Below, one piece after another: positions 36,716 to 46,284 of a DNA stretch of 64,000 nt. Under the pieces are notes generated by a model. The model ran no database searches and had not been told where the DNA came from. It saw only the letters and a program-made list of their open reading frames with translations. Location of the stretch: positions 1-64,000 of the forward strand of contig CAWHNS010000001.1 of assembly GCA_963830715.1 (NCBI GenBank). Direction: 5' to 3'. The translations under genes were made by a program, and so were the position numbers. The stretch's first letter is position 1; every line of letters begins with the position of its first letter. This DNA comes from CAVVMA01 sp963830715. GTDB lineage: Bacteria > Desulfobacterota > Binatia > Binatales > Binataceae.

Positions 36716-37522
36716 ATGCCGTCACTGCTCTACGAGAAGCGCGACCATATCGGCTACGTGACCTTCAATCGCCCACAGGTACATAATGCCTACAATCCGG
36801 AGATACTGGTGCGGCTGGCCGAGACCTGGGCCGAGATCGACCAGGATCCCGAGGTGCGCGCCGCGATCGTCACCGGCGCCGGCACGGTCGCATTCTCGGC
36901 GGGCGCCGACCTGGGCAGGCTGATACCGCTGTTCACGCGCGCCCGCGCGCCGGAGGATGAATGGGATCGGAAGCTGCTCGCCAATCGGCGGCTGGGCGAC
37001 ATCGCGATCATGCGCGGCTACAGTCTCAGCAAGCCGGTGATCGCCGCGGTGAACGGCTTTTGCATCGCGGGCGGGATGGAGTTGATTCAGGCCACCGATC
37101 TCCGCATCGCCGCCGAGACCGCCAGCTTCGGCTTGCAGGAGGTGAAGTGGGGCATCGTTCCCGCCGCGGGCTCGCTCGCACGCCTCCAGCGGCAGATTCC
37201 GTACTGCAAGGCGATGGAAATCCTGCTGACCGGGAATCGGATCGACGCGCAGGAGGCGTATCGAATCGGGCTGGTGAATTACGTATTGCCGGCGGATCAG
37301 GTGATGGCGAAAGCGGAGGAGCTTGCCGGCACGATCGCGGAGAACGGGCCGCTGGCGGTGCGCAAGATCAAGGAGGCGGTCGAGCGATGCTCCGGCGTGC
37401 CGCTGAAGGACGCGTTCAGGATCGAGAATGAGATCGCGGGCGAGGTGATGCGATCGGAAGACGCTAAGGAGGGCCCGCGCGCGTTCATGGAAAAGCGCAA
37501 GCCGAACTACAAGGGGCGGTAG
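36716..37522 (+). CDS. Enoyl-CoA hydratase/isomerase family protein
   Basis: 268 residues from ATG 36716, with GAGGGAGG just upstream. It has YVTFNRPQVHNAYNPE, GTVAFSAGADLGRL and the two Glu positions expected of hydratases (AGGMELIQATD and FGLQEVKWGIVPAAG). The C-terminus ends MEKRKPNYKGR. It probably hydrates a 2-enoyl-CoA in the cytosol. It stands alone between a divergent ABC exporter and the convergent toxin-antitoxin pair. Confidence 0.93.
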   Translation: MPSLLYEKRDHIGYVTFNRPQVHNAYNPEILVRLAETWAEIDQDPEVRAAIVTGAGTVAFSAGADLGRLIPLFTRARAPEDEWDRKLLANRRLGDIAIMRGYSLSKPVIAAVNGFCIAGGMELIQATDLRIAAETASFGLQEVKWGIVPAAGSLARLQRQIPYCKAMEILLTGNRIDAQEAYRIGLVNYVLPADQVMAKAEELAGTIAENGPLAVRKIKEAVERCSGVPLKDAFRIENEIAGEVMRSEDAKEGPRAFMEKRKPNYKGR

Positions 37523-37535
37523 GGCTCGGCGCCCG

Positions 37536-37802
37536 CTATGGTTCGAGTTCCGCCTTGAGACGATCGGCGACAAACATCTTGAGGAGCGACTGATAGGGAA
37601 TGTCGCGTTTGTTGGCCAGGACCTTGAGCCGTTCGAGCATCGGCATTGGAAGGCGAAGTGAAATCGTCCGCGACGACGGCCGAAGCTCGGGCATGACGAC
37701 CCTCTTGCCTCTGCGCCAATCGATGAACTGGGTCGAATCGTGCCTGGCCCAGAACTCGCGCTCTTTTTCCTCGCTTTTGAACTTGGGAATCTTCTTCATC
37801 AC
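37536..37802 (-). CDS. brnA: BrnA-type antitoxin (CopG-like ribbon-helix-helix)
   Basis: 88 residues. The N-terminal half (KKIPKFKSEEKEREFWARHD, then STQFIDWRRGKRV) is the toxin-binding part, and the C-terminal half (SRTISLRLPMPMLERLKVLA, then NKRDIPYQSLLKMFVADRL) is a ribbon-helix-helix DNA-binding unit. Its ATG overlaps the toxin stop by four bases (ATGA). Gene order toxin-then-antitoxin is the usual brnTA order. Together with BrnT it should repress its own promoter; a matching palindrome lies at 38109-38129. Confidence 0.87.
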   Translation of the reverse strand: MMKKIPKFKSEEKEREFWARHDSTQFIDWRRGKRVVMPELRPSSRTISLRLPMPMLERLKVLANKRDIPYQSLLKMFVADRLKAELEP

Positions 37803-38098
37803 GACTCGTAAATTTCTCTCTCCTTGCGGTTCATGTCACGAGCAGAAATGACGCGGATCAAATGTCCCCGAATCGTAAACACGATGAAGAGCCGCCTGCC
37901 TGCGTCGGTCTGTCCCAACCCGTAGAGCCGCTCTTCCTTGAGCGAGTGTTTTTCGTCGAGGCCAACCACCAGCGGCTTGTTAAAAAAGGCCTCCTCGCAT
38001 TCCCCAGGCGCGACCCGATGTCTTTTCCAAATTTTGTTGGCATTGCCGGTGTCCCATTCGAACCCGCCGCACGTTGCCAGCACGTCCTCCCATCCCAT
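37799..38098 (-). CDS. brnT: BrnT-type ribonuclease toxin
   Basis: 99 residues. The family pattern is plain: FEWDTGNANKIWKRHRVAPG, EEAFFNKPLVVGLDEKHS, EERLYGLGQTDAGRRLFIVF and IRVISARDMNRKEREIYES. BrnT is a RelE-fold endoribonuclease that blocks translation when BrnA is lost. The start at 38098 follows a weak ribosome site and sits 11 bases from a 21-base inverted repeat. The pair is chromosomal with no mobile element nearby. Confidence 0.9.
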   Translation of the reverse strand: MGWEDVLATCGGFEWDTGNANKIWKRHRVAPGECEEAFFNKPLVVGLDEKHSLKEERLYGLGQTDAGRRLFIVFTIRGHLIRVISARDMNRKEREIYES

Positions 38099-38108
38099 CG
38101 TTCACCAT

Positions 38109-38129
38109 CGTATATGCATGCCATATACG
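38109..38129. promoter_or_regulatory. Candidate brnTA operator (21-bp inverted repeat)
   Basis: CGTATATG at 38109-38116 and CATATACG at 38122-38129 are perfect inverted arms around CATGC. It is AT-rich inside GC-rich DNA and lies 11 bases upstream of the brnT start, overlapping any promoter there. BrnA proteins autoregulate through dyads at this position; binding here is inferred. Confidence 0.65.
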
Positions 38130-38166
38130 CGCGCAACCCCTCCGGCGAACCTCGGGGGGCATTCCT

Positions 38167-38658
38167 TCACCGATACGCGCGCAGGCGGTCGGCGGATAGT
38201 TTGTAGTCGGGCTCGCCGCTGGTTGCGTTCAGCTCGCCGGTGGGCTCGAATCCCATGCTCTGGTAGAGGCGCGCGGCGTGATGGTTGTTGCGATGGCAGC
38301 TGAGCTTGATAGCGGCACATCGCGGGTAGGCGCCCAGGATATGCCGGATCGTCTCGGTGACCGCGGCGCGTCCGAGTCCTCGCCCCTGATGGCGAACGTC
38401 GATCATGATGTCGTCGATCCAGTAGTCCTCGCTGGTGTTCGGATCGCAGAGCGTGGATACATAGCCGACCAGCGATTCGCCTTCGTAGATACCCATCGGG
38501 GTGTATTCGTAGTTGTCACCGTACTGGCGGACGAAGGCGGCTGCGAGCGACTTTACCGGCGGCGAGACGAAACCCTCCTGGCCGTCGCGAAGCTTCAAGT
38601 CGATCGCCGCGCGCCAGTTGGTCCGATCGATTTCTCTGAGCGTCAGCTTCAAGTTCAC
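38167..38658 (-). CDS. GNAT family N-acetyltransferase
   Basis: 163 residues with a GNAT fold: LTLREIDRTNWRAAIDLKLR, IYEGESLVGYVSTLCDP, IDDIMIDVRHQGRGLGRAAV (acetyl-CoA pyrophosphate loop RHQGRGLGRA, about residue 89) and AARLYQSMGFEPTGEL. The pattern resembles the spermine/spermidine acetyltransferase (BltD-like) group, but substrate is not assigned. It begins 7 bases after the stop of the VWA-domain gene on the same strand, so they share a transcript. Confidence 0.88.
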   Translation of the reverse strand: MNLKLTLREIDRTNWRAAIDLKLRDGQEGFVSPPVKSLAAAFVRQYGDNYEYTPMGIYEGESLVGYVSTLCDPNTSEDYWIDDIMIDVRHQGRGLGRAAVTETIRHILGAYPRCAAIKLSCHRNNHHAARLYQSMGFEPTGELNATSGEPDYKLSADRLRAYR

Positions 38659-38665
38659 GGCTTGG

Positions 38666-40297
38666 CTACACGCCCAGAAAGATCTCGCGGGTGCTCTCGG
38701 TCGTGAGCTTTTTCACCGAAGCAACCTTGTCGGCGAACTGCGCGAGTGTGGAAAGCTCGCTCGAGCCGATATCGACCAGCACCGCGAAGATCCTGAATTG
38801 GAGACGCTCCTTGCACCGGCGCAGATCGGAAAGCCATTGCGGGCTGACCTGCGATTCGCCGTCGGTGATTATCACGATGTCCGCGCGCTTGAGCTGCTTC
38901 TGCTCGATGAGGTCGATGGCCGCATTCAGCGGGCGTTCGAAGTCTGTGCCGCCGCCGGGGAAATACTCGGCCAGTTCCATCACCTTGGCGAGATCGGGCT
39001 GGTAGCGCCGCTCGCGATTGAGGTCGAGGACTTTAAGCGTGTTCTCGCCCGAGGAAAAAAGCACCGCGCGCACCAGGCGGCGCTGGCGCCGCGCGATGTC
39101 CGCCAGCGTGAGACTGACCGCCTTGGCCCACAGCTCTTTGTCGCCTTGCATCGAGGAGCTCACGTCCACGCACACGACCATCGGGCCCTTGCCCTTCTGC
39201 TCGTCATCGCGCAGCCGATACTGGAGCACTTCGCCTTCGAGCAGGCGACGGCGGAAATCGCGGACCAGGCCCGGATGGTGCAGCGCGAGCAGCTCGGCGG
39301 GAATCAGTCGGCCGATATCCGAGCCGCGATCCACGTCGTAAGCCTCAGCCGATCCATGGTCGAACGTCTTGCGCCGAATCGCGCGCGCGTCGAGCTTGAA
39401 CCGCCCGACCATCCGGGCGAGTTCGCCGAGCTTCTTGTTGCGCGCCAGCCGCCTGCCAAGCTCGAGGCGCTCGCCGGCGGAGAGCCTTCCGCCCTGGCCG
39501 AACTCGAGGCTGAAATCGTGAGCGTCCTGCGCGACGCGATCGATCTCGTCTGCGAGCTGCGCGCTCCGCACTTGCATCCGTTTCAGCTCCGTCAGATCGC
39601 TGTTGCGGAGTTGCTCGTCAACCTGCCGCGCCTTCTGATTCAACCTTGCCTCAGAGACTTGAGCCGCCCGATCGGCGGCATCCTTGAGCCGCTCGATCTT
39701 CCGATCGAGATCGTCTTTAGCCTCGCCGCCTTCTTGCGGCTTTTGCTCTTCGCCCGGCTGCCCGGCCATCTCGGCCAATTTAATCGCGCTCTTGAGCGCC
39801 TCGGCCCGCCCCTGGAGATCTTCCTCCTGATGCTTCAAGTCCCACAGGTCCAGCATTTCGCGCCGGTTGATGAGCCGCTCCGAGCGGACCATCTCGATCA
39901 CCTGTTCGCCGATCACGAGCGCGGCGATTGCCGCCTTGTCCTCTTCGAGCAGCGTGCGGGTCTTGAGCGCCTCGAAGGCGGGCGATGGGATGAGCTGGTT
40001 CAGGATCACGCGATTGAGGGCCGCGCTGCGCCGGACCTCGTCGGGCTTTTGCCATACGATGTTGTACTTGAAGAGCCCGAGGAAAAGGTCCTGCAGCAGC
40101 GAGGCGAAGTTGGGAACGAGGCGGTCGCCGGCGTCAATCAGATCGCCGATGGTCGAGGCGCCATGTACGACCTCGGCCCAGGCGCGCCGATCGTAGCTGT
40201 CGCTCTCGATCCATGACGCGCCGGCAGGCAGCAGCGGGACATACAGCTGCCTCGGTTTGACCGTCCGGGACTTGTTGATGCGCAGTCGTGACGTCAT
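38666..40297 (-). CDS. VWA-domain protein (ViaA-like), MoxR-type partner
   Basis: 543 residues. The N-terminal helical part (to about residue 320) includes a charged, coiled-coil-like stretch (EEQKPQEGGEAKDDLDRKIE and following). The C-terminal von Willebrand factor A domain has a complete metal site: DVSSSM in VVCVDVSSSMQGDKELWAKA, the Thr in GGGTDFERPL, and Asp in ITDGESQVSPQWL. The layout matches ViaA, the partner of RavA, a MoxR-type AAA+ ATPase. No MoxR ATPase is encoded in this window, so the partner must be elsewhere. Confidence 0.83.
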   Translation of the reverse strand: MTSRLRINKSRTVKPRQLYVPLLPAGASWIESDSYDRRAWAEVVHGASTIGDLIDAGDRLVPNFASLLQDLFLGLFKYNIVWQKPDEVRRSAALNRVILNQLIPSPAFEALKTRTLLEEDKAAIAALVIGEQVIEMVRSERLINRREMLDLWDLKHQEEDLQGRAEALKSAIKLAEMAGQPGEEQKPQEGGEAKDDLDRKIERLKDAADRAAQVSEARLNQKARQVDEQLRNSDLTELKRMQVRSAQLADEIDRVAQDAHDFSLEFGQGGRLSAGERLELGRRLARNKKLGELARMVGRFKLDARAIRRKTFDHGSAEAYDVDRGSDIGRLIPAELLALHHPGLVRDFRRRLLEGEVLQYRLRDDEQKGKGPMVVCVDVSSSMQGDKELWAKAVSLTLADIARRQRRLVRAVLFSSGENTLKVLDLNRERRYQPDLAKVMELAEYFPGGGTDFERPLNAAIDLIEQKQLKRADIVIITDGESQVSPQWLSDLRRCKERLQFRIFAVLVDIGSSELSTLAQFADKVASVKKLTTESTREIFLGV

Positions 40298-40357
40298 CGG
40301 AAATCGTGCCGAGGTTTACTGTATCGAGCTAACCTACCAGTCTGCCGGAAAGTCGCG

Positions 40358-41978
40358 CTAGCGATCGGGCTCTCCGAGGATCAGGTCGGCCGCCCGCTAC
40401 GCGATCGCCATGATCGGGCCGTTCGTGTTGCCGGACACAACCCTCGGCATGATCGAGCCATCGACGACGCGCAGGCCGGCGACGCCGCGCACCCGCAACT
40501 TCTCATCGACCACGGCCATCGGGTCCTGTCCCATCTTGCAAGTCCCGGCGAAGTGCGCGCCGGGCGACCCGAGCCGCCGGCACACATCGACGATCTCGGC
40601 TGCGGACTGGTACTTTTTTCCCGGAAACGATTCCTCCCCGATGTAGGACCGGAGCGGCGGCTGACGGATCAACCGGCGGGCGTATCGCACCATGTGGACG
40701 GCGAGCCGCTGATCGTATCCTGCGGACAGGAAGTTCCCGCGAATCACCGGGGGCGTGGCCGGATCGGCCGAGCGAATGATCACGCTGGCTTGGCTCTCCG
40801 GCCGTAGTAATTTGACTCCGCACTGCAGCCCCGGCGCGGGCTCGATCTCGGAGGTGCCGGGGACAGCCGACTGCGGGGAGATCTGGAGACTCCGCGTCGG
40901 GACGACGGGCGTCGGGGCTCGCCCTGACGAAGGCGCCGACTTCGGCGACCGCGGAGGAGAGAATGCCTGTCCGGGAGACGAGATAGCGCAGCCGGCTTAG
41001 CCGCCATCCGAGGCCGCGGAGGCGGCGATTGTGCCCAGGCGATCGGAGCAGGCGATATTGGAGCTTCAGCCCCCAGTGGTCGCGCAGGTTTGCGCCGACG
41101 CCCGGGCTGTCGCAGACCACCTGGATGCCGAGCGCGCGAAGACGGTCGGCGGGGCCGATCCCGGACAGTTGCAAGATTTTCGGGGACTGGAGCGCCCCCG
41201 CACAGATGATGATCTCCTTGCCCGCCCGGAATTCCCGGAGCAGGCCGTTGGTCCCGCACGCGACGCCGACCGCGCGAGCGCCCTCGAAGAGGACCGTGCC
41301 GACGGTGATGTCGGTAGCGACGGTGAGATTGGCTCGCCGGGCGATCGGCTGCAGGAACGCCCGGGCCGCGCTCATGCGCCGGCCGCGCTTGATGGTGGCG
41401 GGAAAGTAGCCGATGCCCTCCTGGTCCAGTTCGTTGAGATCTTCCTTTCGCGGGAGCCCCATCGCGACACCGGCCTGGATGACGGCCTCGCATACCGGGT
41501 GGCGGTACCGCGGCATCGAGACAGCCAGAGGTCCGCCGGCGCCGCGGGTGACGCTCTCGCCGAGCTCGTGGTCCTCGAGCGCCTTGAAGCAGGGCGCCAT
41601 CTCCGCCCAGCTCCAGCCGGGCGCGCCCAGGGAGACCCAGTCGTCGTAGTCCTGCGGCTGGCCGCGGACGTAGACCATGCCGTTGATCGAACTGCTGCCA
41701 CCGAGCACCTTGCCCGCGATCAGCCAGTGTTGCCCTTCGCCCGGGTCGGCGGTGACGGGGAAGCACCAGCAGAGGCGCGGATCGCGGTGCGTCCGGAGGT
41801 AGCCCTTGGGCATCCGGATGAGCCAACTCGTGTCGGCCGGGCCGGCCTCGATCAGGAGGACGGAGCTGTACGGGTCTTCGGAGAGGCGATTGGCGAGCAC
41901 GCATCCCGCCGAGCCGGCGCCGACGATGATGTAGTCGTAAATGCGCACGCGCGTCTCCTCTCTGGCTGCGCCGAACAT
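40358..41978 (-). pseudogene. GMC oxidoreductase (choline dehydrogenase-like), frameshifted and with an in-frame stop near the C-terminus
   Basis: The N-terminal FAD motif YDYIIVGAGSAGCVLANRLS is followed by LLIEAGPAD, KVLGGSSSINGMVYVRGQ and GALQSPKILQLSGIGP, all GMC-family. A break near 40895 shifts the frame. The substrate domain continues to PGAHFAGTCKMGQ and NTNGPIMAIA, then a TAG at 40397-40399 where this family has a codon in 'IAERAADLILG'. Beyond it the frame goes on RAADLILGEPDR to a second stop at 40358-40360. The GTG at 41948, six bases from AGGAG, is a better start than ATG 41978. Either errors or a real two-hit pseudogene. Confidence 0.82.
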
Positions 41979-42032
41979 GATCGCGCAGCCGTCCCGACGC
42001 CGTCAAGTTTGAGCGCGGATCGGGGTTGGTAT

Positions 42033-43366
42033 TCAGAAATATACCGGGTCAACGTAAAGTCCGTGCTGAAGCGAATCTCCCGGTTCGGCGATGCCGGGAC
42101 TCCACATGTTGAACGGCTCGATTTCGCGCGCGAGAGCGCAGATCCGCGAGCATCCCGGTGAAGGCTCCGAAGTAAAGATCGAAACGGTATCCACTTTTTC
42201 GGCCGCCAGGCGAGCGCACCAGGCTCGGAGCAGCGCCTCCAGTTCGTCCACGGCATCGGGCATGAATCCATAATCGAGCACGAGTCCGCGGCGCGATGCG
42301 CTTCGACCTGCTCTGGACTCCGTAATGACCCTGAGCGAATCGCCGGCTGGCCATACGCCGAGTACGGCGCGATCGGTCATCCATACCTGGTTCCATGAAT
42401 ACTGCTTGGGGGCGCGCTCAAGTCGAGAGGTCAGCGACTGTACTGTATAGGGAACGTACATTTCCTCGCGGTCGTGCGTGGCGTTGAGAATCTCGACGAT
42501 CCGCGCGGCCTCAGCGGGAGTGGCTGCTCGCGCTGCCGGGGGCCCTGCAAGATCGGCAGTTGAGAGCTGAACGCGAAGCGCGACCGAACTCCATTTGTTG
42601 GGTGTGTTGATGAACCCGTGTTGCATGCCGGCGTTGTTCACGGAGATGTATGCATTGGAGCCGTCCACATCTTTCCAATAATGGTCGAAGGCGCGATTCA
42701 CGGCGCCCCAAAGGCCCTTGCGCTGATGCTCCGGCATAACTCGCAGATGCACGACCGTCACGATCGGGCGAATCACTCCGCCGATTCTCACCCGATGCAT
42801 CGCGCCGCAACTTACGGCTGCTGGCTGGTCGTCGACGAACGCGATGCCCACGGTAGCTTCCTCCATCAAGCGGGCAAACGCGAAGTAGTCATCGCCGCGG
42901 TCGAAGTATATTGAGGTATCATCCAGCACGATCGGACATCGCCGTTCGATCTGGGCCAGCGCGGCGGCATCGGCCTCAGTTGCCCTGCGCACTTCGAGTT
43001 TGAAGTCCACCTGACGTTGCCAATCGACTTTCGCGATCAGATGGGGTGGGTTGGGCTCGACTTCCAGAACAAACCACCAATTTCTGCCTTTCGCCGTTGC
43101 CACCAACGCCTTGATGGACACCTCCGTGCGGACTCGACGGTAAGGCCAGTGATGCCGCCCAGACGCGCCCAGAACCCGCGCCATCGCGCGCGTTCCTGTT
43201 CGGCGCTCGTGCCTGCCTGCATCGTTTTCCGCAGCTCGGGGGTGTAGCGATCGCGGTCAGCCGGTGACGCGCCCTCGCCCTCAGACATCAATCGCCCCAG
43301 GTACCATCGCATCTGCGCTCCGGCGGGAGAGTCGGGTATCTTCTCAAGCATCGATACGTTCATCAC
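42033..43366 (-). CDS. GNAT-family acetyltransferase with an N-terminal helical/DUF3887-like domain, one frameshift
   Basis: The first part reads NVSMLEKIPDSPAGAQMRWY, then GEGASPADRDRYTPELRKTM. After a one-base break near 43133 it continues TEVSIKALVATAKGRNWWFV, then LEVEPNPPHLIAKVDW. The N-terminal module of about 115 residues is of the kind found in front of bacterial serine hydrolases. It is joined to a GNAT domain: LEVRRATEADAAALAQIERR, VVHLRVMPEHQRKGLWGAV (acetyl-CoA loop) and a second, degenerate half to residue about 440. The substrate is unknown. The fusion itself is unusual. Confidence 0.75.
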
Positions 43367-43579
43367 GAGCCTCGGAGTCGACCAGCGCTATTGTCTCCTA
43401 TCGCCGGTGAAGCGGGCCAGCCGACTAGCGAAAGGCTTTCGCGCTAGTTACATCAATAGCAACAGCCGCGGCAAATTTCGCGTGCGTTCATCAGGGCGTT
43501 CGGCGCGACCGCTATGGCCGCGGCCATCAGCGATCGCGTATGCTCCGCAAGTGGCCGACGGCCAATCGAGGGAGGCGCG

Positions 43580-45008
43580 ATGGCTTTCACTCTGGACGAA
43601 TTGGCGACGATGGATGCGACCGGACAGGCAGAATTGGTCCGCCGGCGCGATCTCACGCCGCTGGAACTGGTCAACGCCGCGATCGACCGAATCGAGCGGC
43701 TCAACCCAAAACTCAACGCCGTCATCACGCCATTGTTCGACGAAGCCCGGCAATGGGCCGCGTCGAAGGACTTGCCTCAAGGGCCGTTTCGCGGCGTGCC
43801 ATTTCTTCTCAAAGATCTGCTCGTGGAGCAGAAGGGTCAGCCCTATTACATGGGCAATCGGGCGCTGCGGGACGCTCGTCACACGTCAACGGCCGATACG
43901 GCTCTGGGCGCACGCTTTCGCGCGGCCGGATTGATCACACTCGGCAAGACCAACACGCCCGAGTTTGGCGGTCAGACCACTACTCAGCCGCTGGCCTTCG
44001 GTGCAACGCGCAATCCTTGGGATCTGGATCGATCCGTAAGTGGTTCCTCGGGCGGCTCCGCGGCGGCGGTCGCGGCAGGGCTGGTGCCGATCGCTCATGC
44101 GAACGACGGTGGAGGCTCCATCCGGCTGCCGGCGGCATGGTGCGGACTGGTCGGCCTGAAGCCATCTCGCGGACGGGTTTCGTTTCCTGCCACTGCGCGC
44201 ATAGCGGCCGAGTTGGTGGTGAGCCGCACCGTCCGGGACACCGCGGGGATGCTCGACGCGGTTCACGGATCCGAGCCGGGCGATCTCTTTCTGATTCCGC
44301 CGCCCGCGAGGAGCTACGTGGCCGAAATCGGAGCCGACCCTGGCAAGCTCCGAATCGGAGTCCTGACCAAGGTACCTTCGGGAGTCCATCCTGAATGTCT
44401 CAAGGCCACGACCGATGCGGCCAGGCTGCTCGAATCACTCGGTCACGTAGTCGAAGAATCGTTTCCTGAAGCTCTGTTCGATTCGGATCAGATGCAGGAT
44501 GGGATGGTGTTGCTAGTGGCCGGACTGCGCGCGGAACTCAAGCATCTGGCCTCGCTGCTGGGTCGTCAGGTGGTGGAAGACGACGTGGAGCCCTACTTCT
44601 GGTTTCCGACTCAGGGGCCTCCGGTAGCCGCAGAAGACTACATTGCGGCCGTGGAAGGGCAGCATCAGTGGGCGATTCGGGTCGCGCGATGGTGGTCGAC
44701 GGGATTCGATCTGCTGCTCACACCGACAGTGTGGGAGCCGGCCGCCACGCTCGCCGATATGACGCCGTCGAAGGACAAGCCCTGGGAACTCGGAGGAAAG
44801 GTTGGGCGCCATTGCTTGTTCACGCAGCCGTTCAACATCACCGGACAACCGGCGATCTCATTACCACTGCACTGGACGCCGGAAGGGTCTGCCGGTGGGA
44901 GTTCAGCTGGTTGCGGCGATCGGGCGCGAAGACTTGTTGATTCGCGTCGCCTCGCAGCTCGAGAAGAGCCGCCCCTGGATCGGCCGGCGGCCGTCAGTCC
45001 ACGCCTGA
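43580..45008 (+). CDS. Amidase (amidase-signature family), one frameshift near the C-terminus
   Basis: About 476 residues from ATG 43580 after GGAGG. The Ser-cisSer-Lys triad is visible: K78 in GVPFLLKDLL, S156 in VSGSSGGSAAA, and nucleophile S180 in NDGGGSIRLPAAW. An extra G in the run at 44884-44887 shifts the frame after LPLHWTPEG. The true end is LPVGVQLVAAIGREDLLIRV to the stop at 45006-45008. It hydrolyses an amide in the cytosol; GatA activity is unlikely without gatB/gatC neighbours. The 213 bases before it hold no gene. Confidence 0.9.
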
Positions 45009-45145
45009 TCGGTTGAAAAGTGTTTCGGAATCGTTCCTCTATTGCGCTTGAACGAACGGGTCGATGGAGCCAAAATTGGAGTAGAGAAGCCTAAAGGCGA
45101 TACTGAGTAGATTGTCAAGTTATCGGATCGCGCTTCGCCGCCTTC

Positions 45146-46198
45146 GTGGCTCGCGATATTGTGACCGACGCCTCGAATAATGAAATGGCGCGGAGGCGGG
45201 AGGCGCTGCTCCTGGCCGCCGTGCAGGAGTTCATCGCGACCGCCTCGCCGGTCGGATCCCATCAGATAGTCTCGCACTATTCGCTCGGAGTTAAGGGCGC
45301 GACCATCCGCAGCATGATGGCCGAGCTGGAGGATGCCGGCTACCTCCATCAGCCGCACACCTCAGCCGGGCGCGTGCCCACCGACCGGGCGTTCCGCTAT
45401 TACGTGGACCATCTGATGCCGAGCCGGGAGATCGGCTTCGAGGATCGCGCCCATATCGAGCTTCACTACTCGGCCGGCCCGCGCGATCTGAACGAGACGG
45501 TTCGCGACACCTCGCGCCTGCTTGCGTTCCTGACCGGACAGGCGGCGCTGGTGATGGCCCCCCGGCTCGAAGAGGTGAAACTCGAGGAGGTCCGGTTCGT
45601 GCGGGTGCGCGATCGGCAGGTGCTGGTGATTTTCGCCGCGGTCGGCGGAGTGCACAGCCGCCTGGTCGAGACCGATCAGGACTACGCGCAGGACGAGCTG
45701 GACCGAATGGGCCGTTATCTGAACGAGTCGATCCACGGCCGCACACTCGACGAGGCGCGGCGATGGATTGAGGCGCAGCTCAAGGAGGAGAGCGCGCTCT
45801 ACGACCGTTTCGTGCGCGCCGCGCTGACGCTTGGCGGCGCAATCGCAATTCCGGCGGCGCCCACCGAGGTCTATGTCGAGGGCGGTGCCAAAGCCGTCGA
45901 GCAACCCGAGTTCAGCGATATCGGCAAGCTGCGCGAACTCCTGCGCGTGCTAGACGACAAGAGCGCGCTGCTGGATCTGCTCGAACAGACCCTCAAGTCG
46001 GGGAATCTCACGGTCTCGATCGGCTCCGAGATCCCCGATACGCGCCTCAACGCCTTCAGCGTAATCGCAGCCTCATACGCGAGCGGCTCGATGCCTCTGG
46101 GCAGTCTTGCGGTCGTCGGCCCGGTGCGAATGGACTACGGGCGGGTGATACCGTTGGTGGACTACACCGCCAAGGCCCTGTCGCGAATCCTCGAGTAA
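45146..46198 (+). CDS. hrcA: Heat-inducible transcription repressor HrcA
   Basis: 350 residues, GTG start at 45146; ATG 45182 is an alternative. The N-terminal winged helix has RREALLLAAVQEFIATASPV, GSHQIVSHYSLGVKGATIRS and GYLHQPHTSAGRVPTDRAFRY, the HrcA signature. The C-terminal GAF-like effector domain includes VVGPVRMDYGRVIPLVDYTA at its end. HrcA represses chaperone operons at CIRCE dyads. No canonical CIRCE (TTAGCACTC-N9-GAGTGCTAA) is visible upstream of hrcA, grpE or dnaK here. Confidence 0.95.
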   Translation: MARDIVTDASNNEMARRREALLLAAVQEFIATASPVGSHQIVSHYSLGVKGATIRSMMAELEDAGYLHQPHTSAGRVPTDRAFRYYVDHLMPSREIGFEDRAHIELHYSAGPRDLNETVRDTSRLLAFLTGQAALVMAPRLEEVKLEEVRFVRVRDRQVLVIFAAVGGVHSRLVETDQDYAQDELDRMGRYLNESIHGRTLDEARRWIEAQLKEESALYDRFVRAALTLGGAIAIPAAPTEVYVEGGAKAVEQPEFSDIGKLRELLRVLDDKSALLDLLEQTLKSGNLTVSIGSEIPDTRLNAFSVIAASYASGSMPLGSLAVVGPVRMDYGRVIPLVDYTAKALSRILE

Positions 46199-46220
46199 TC
46201 GAGATCTGCTGGTCCGGATT

Positions 46221-46248
46221 TCCGGCGCGCCACTGGCATAGCGCCGGA
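46221..46248. promoter_or_regulatory. 8-bp inverted repeat between hrcA and grpE
   Basis: TCCGGCGC at 46221-46228 pairs with GCGCCGGA at 46241-46248 around a 12-base loop. It lies in the 86-base gap after hrcA. It may be a terminator-like or processing hairpin; there is no T-run, and it does not match CIRCE. Confidence 0.35.
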
Positions 46249-46284
46249 TCGTGCTTAATTTAACCGCAGGTCAGGGCGGGCCAG

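Noticed and set aside
38513..40216. Plus-strand open frame of 567 codons opposite the VWA gene
   Set aside because: No domain content; the minus-strand VWA protein has a complete metal site. A GC-rich shadow frame.
40397..40399. Amber codon in the GMC oxidoreductase as a recoded (pyrrolysine) site
   Set aside because: Pyrrolysine is not used in GMC enzymes and no pyl genes are seen. A substitution or error is far simpler.
45009..45145. CIRCE element upstream of hrcA
   Set aside because: No pair of TTAGCACTC/GAGTGCTAA-like arms at 9-base spacing was found on reading the region.
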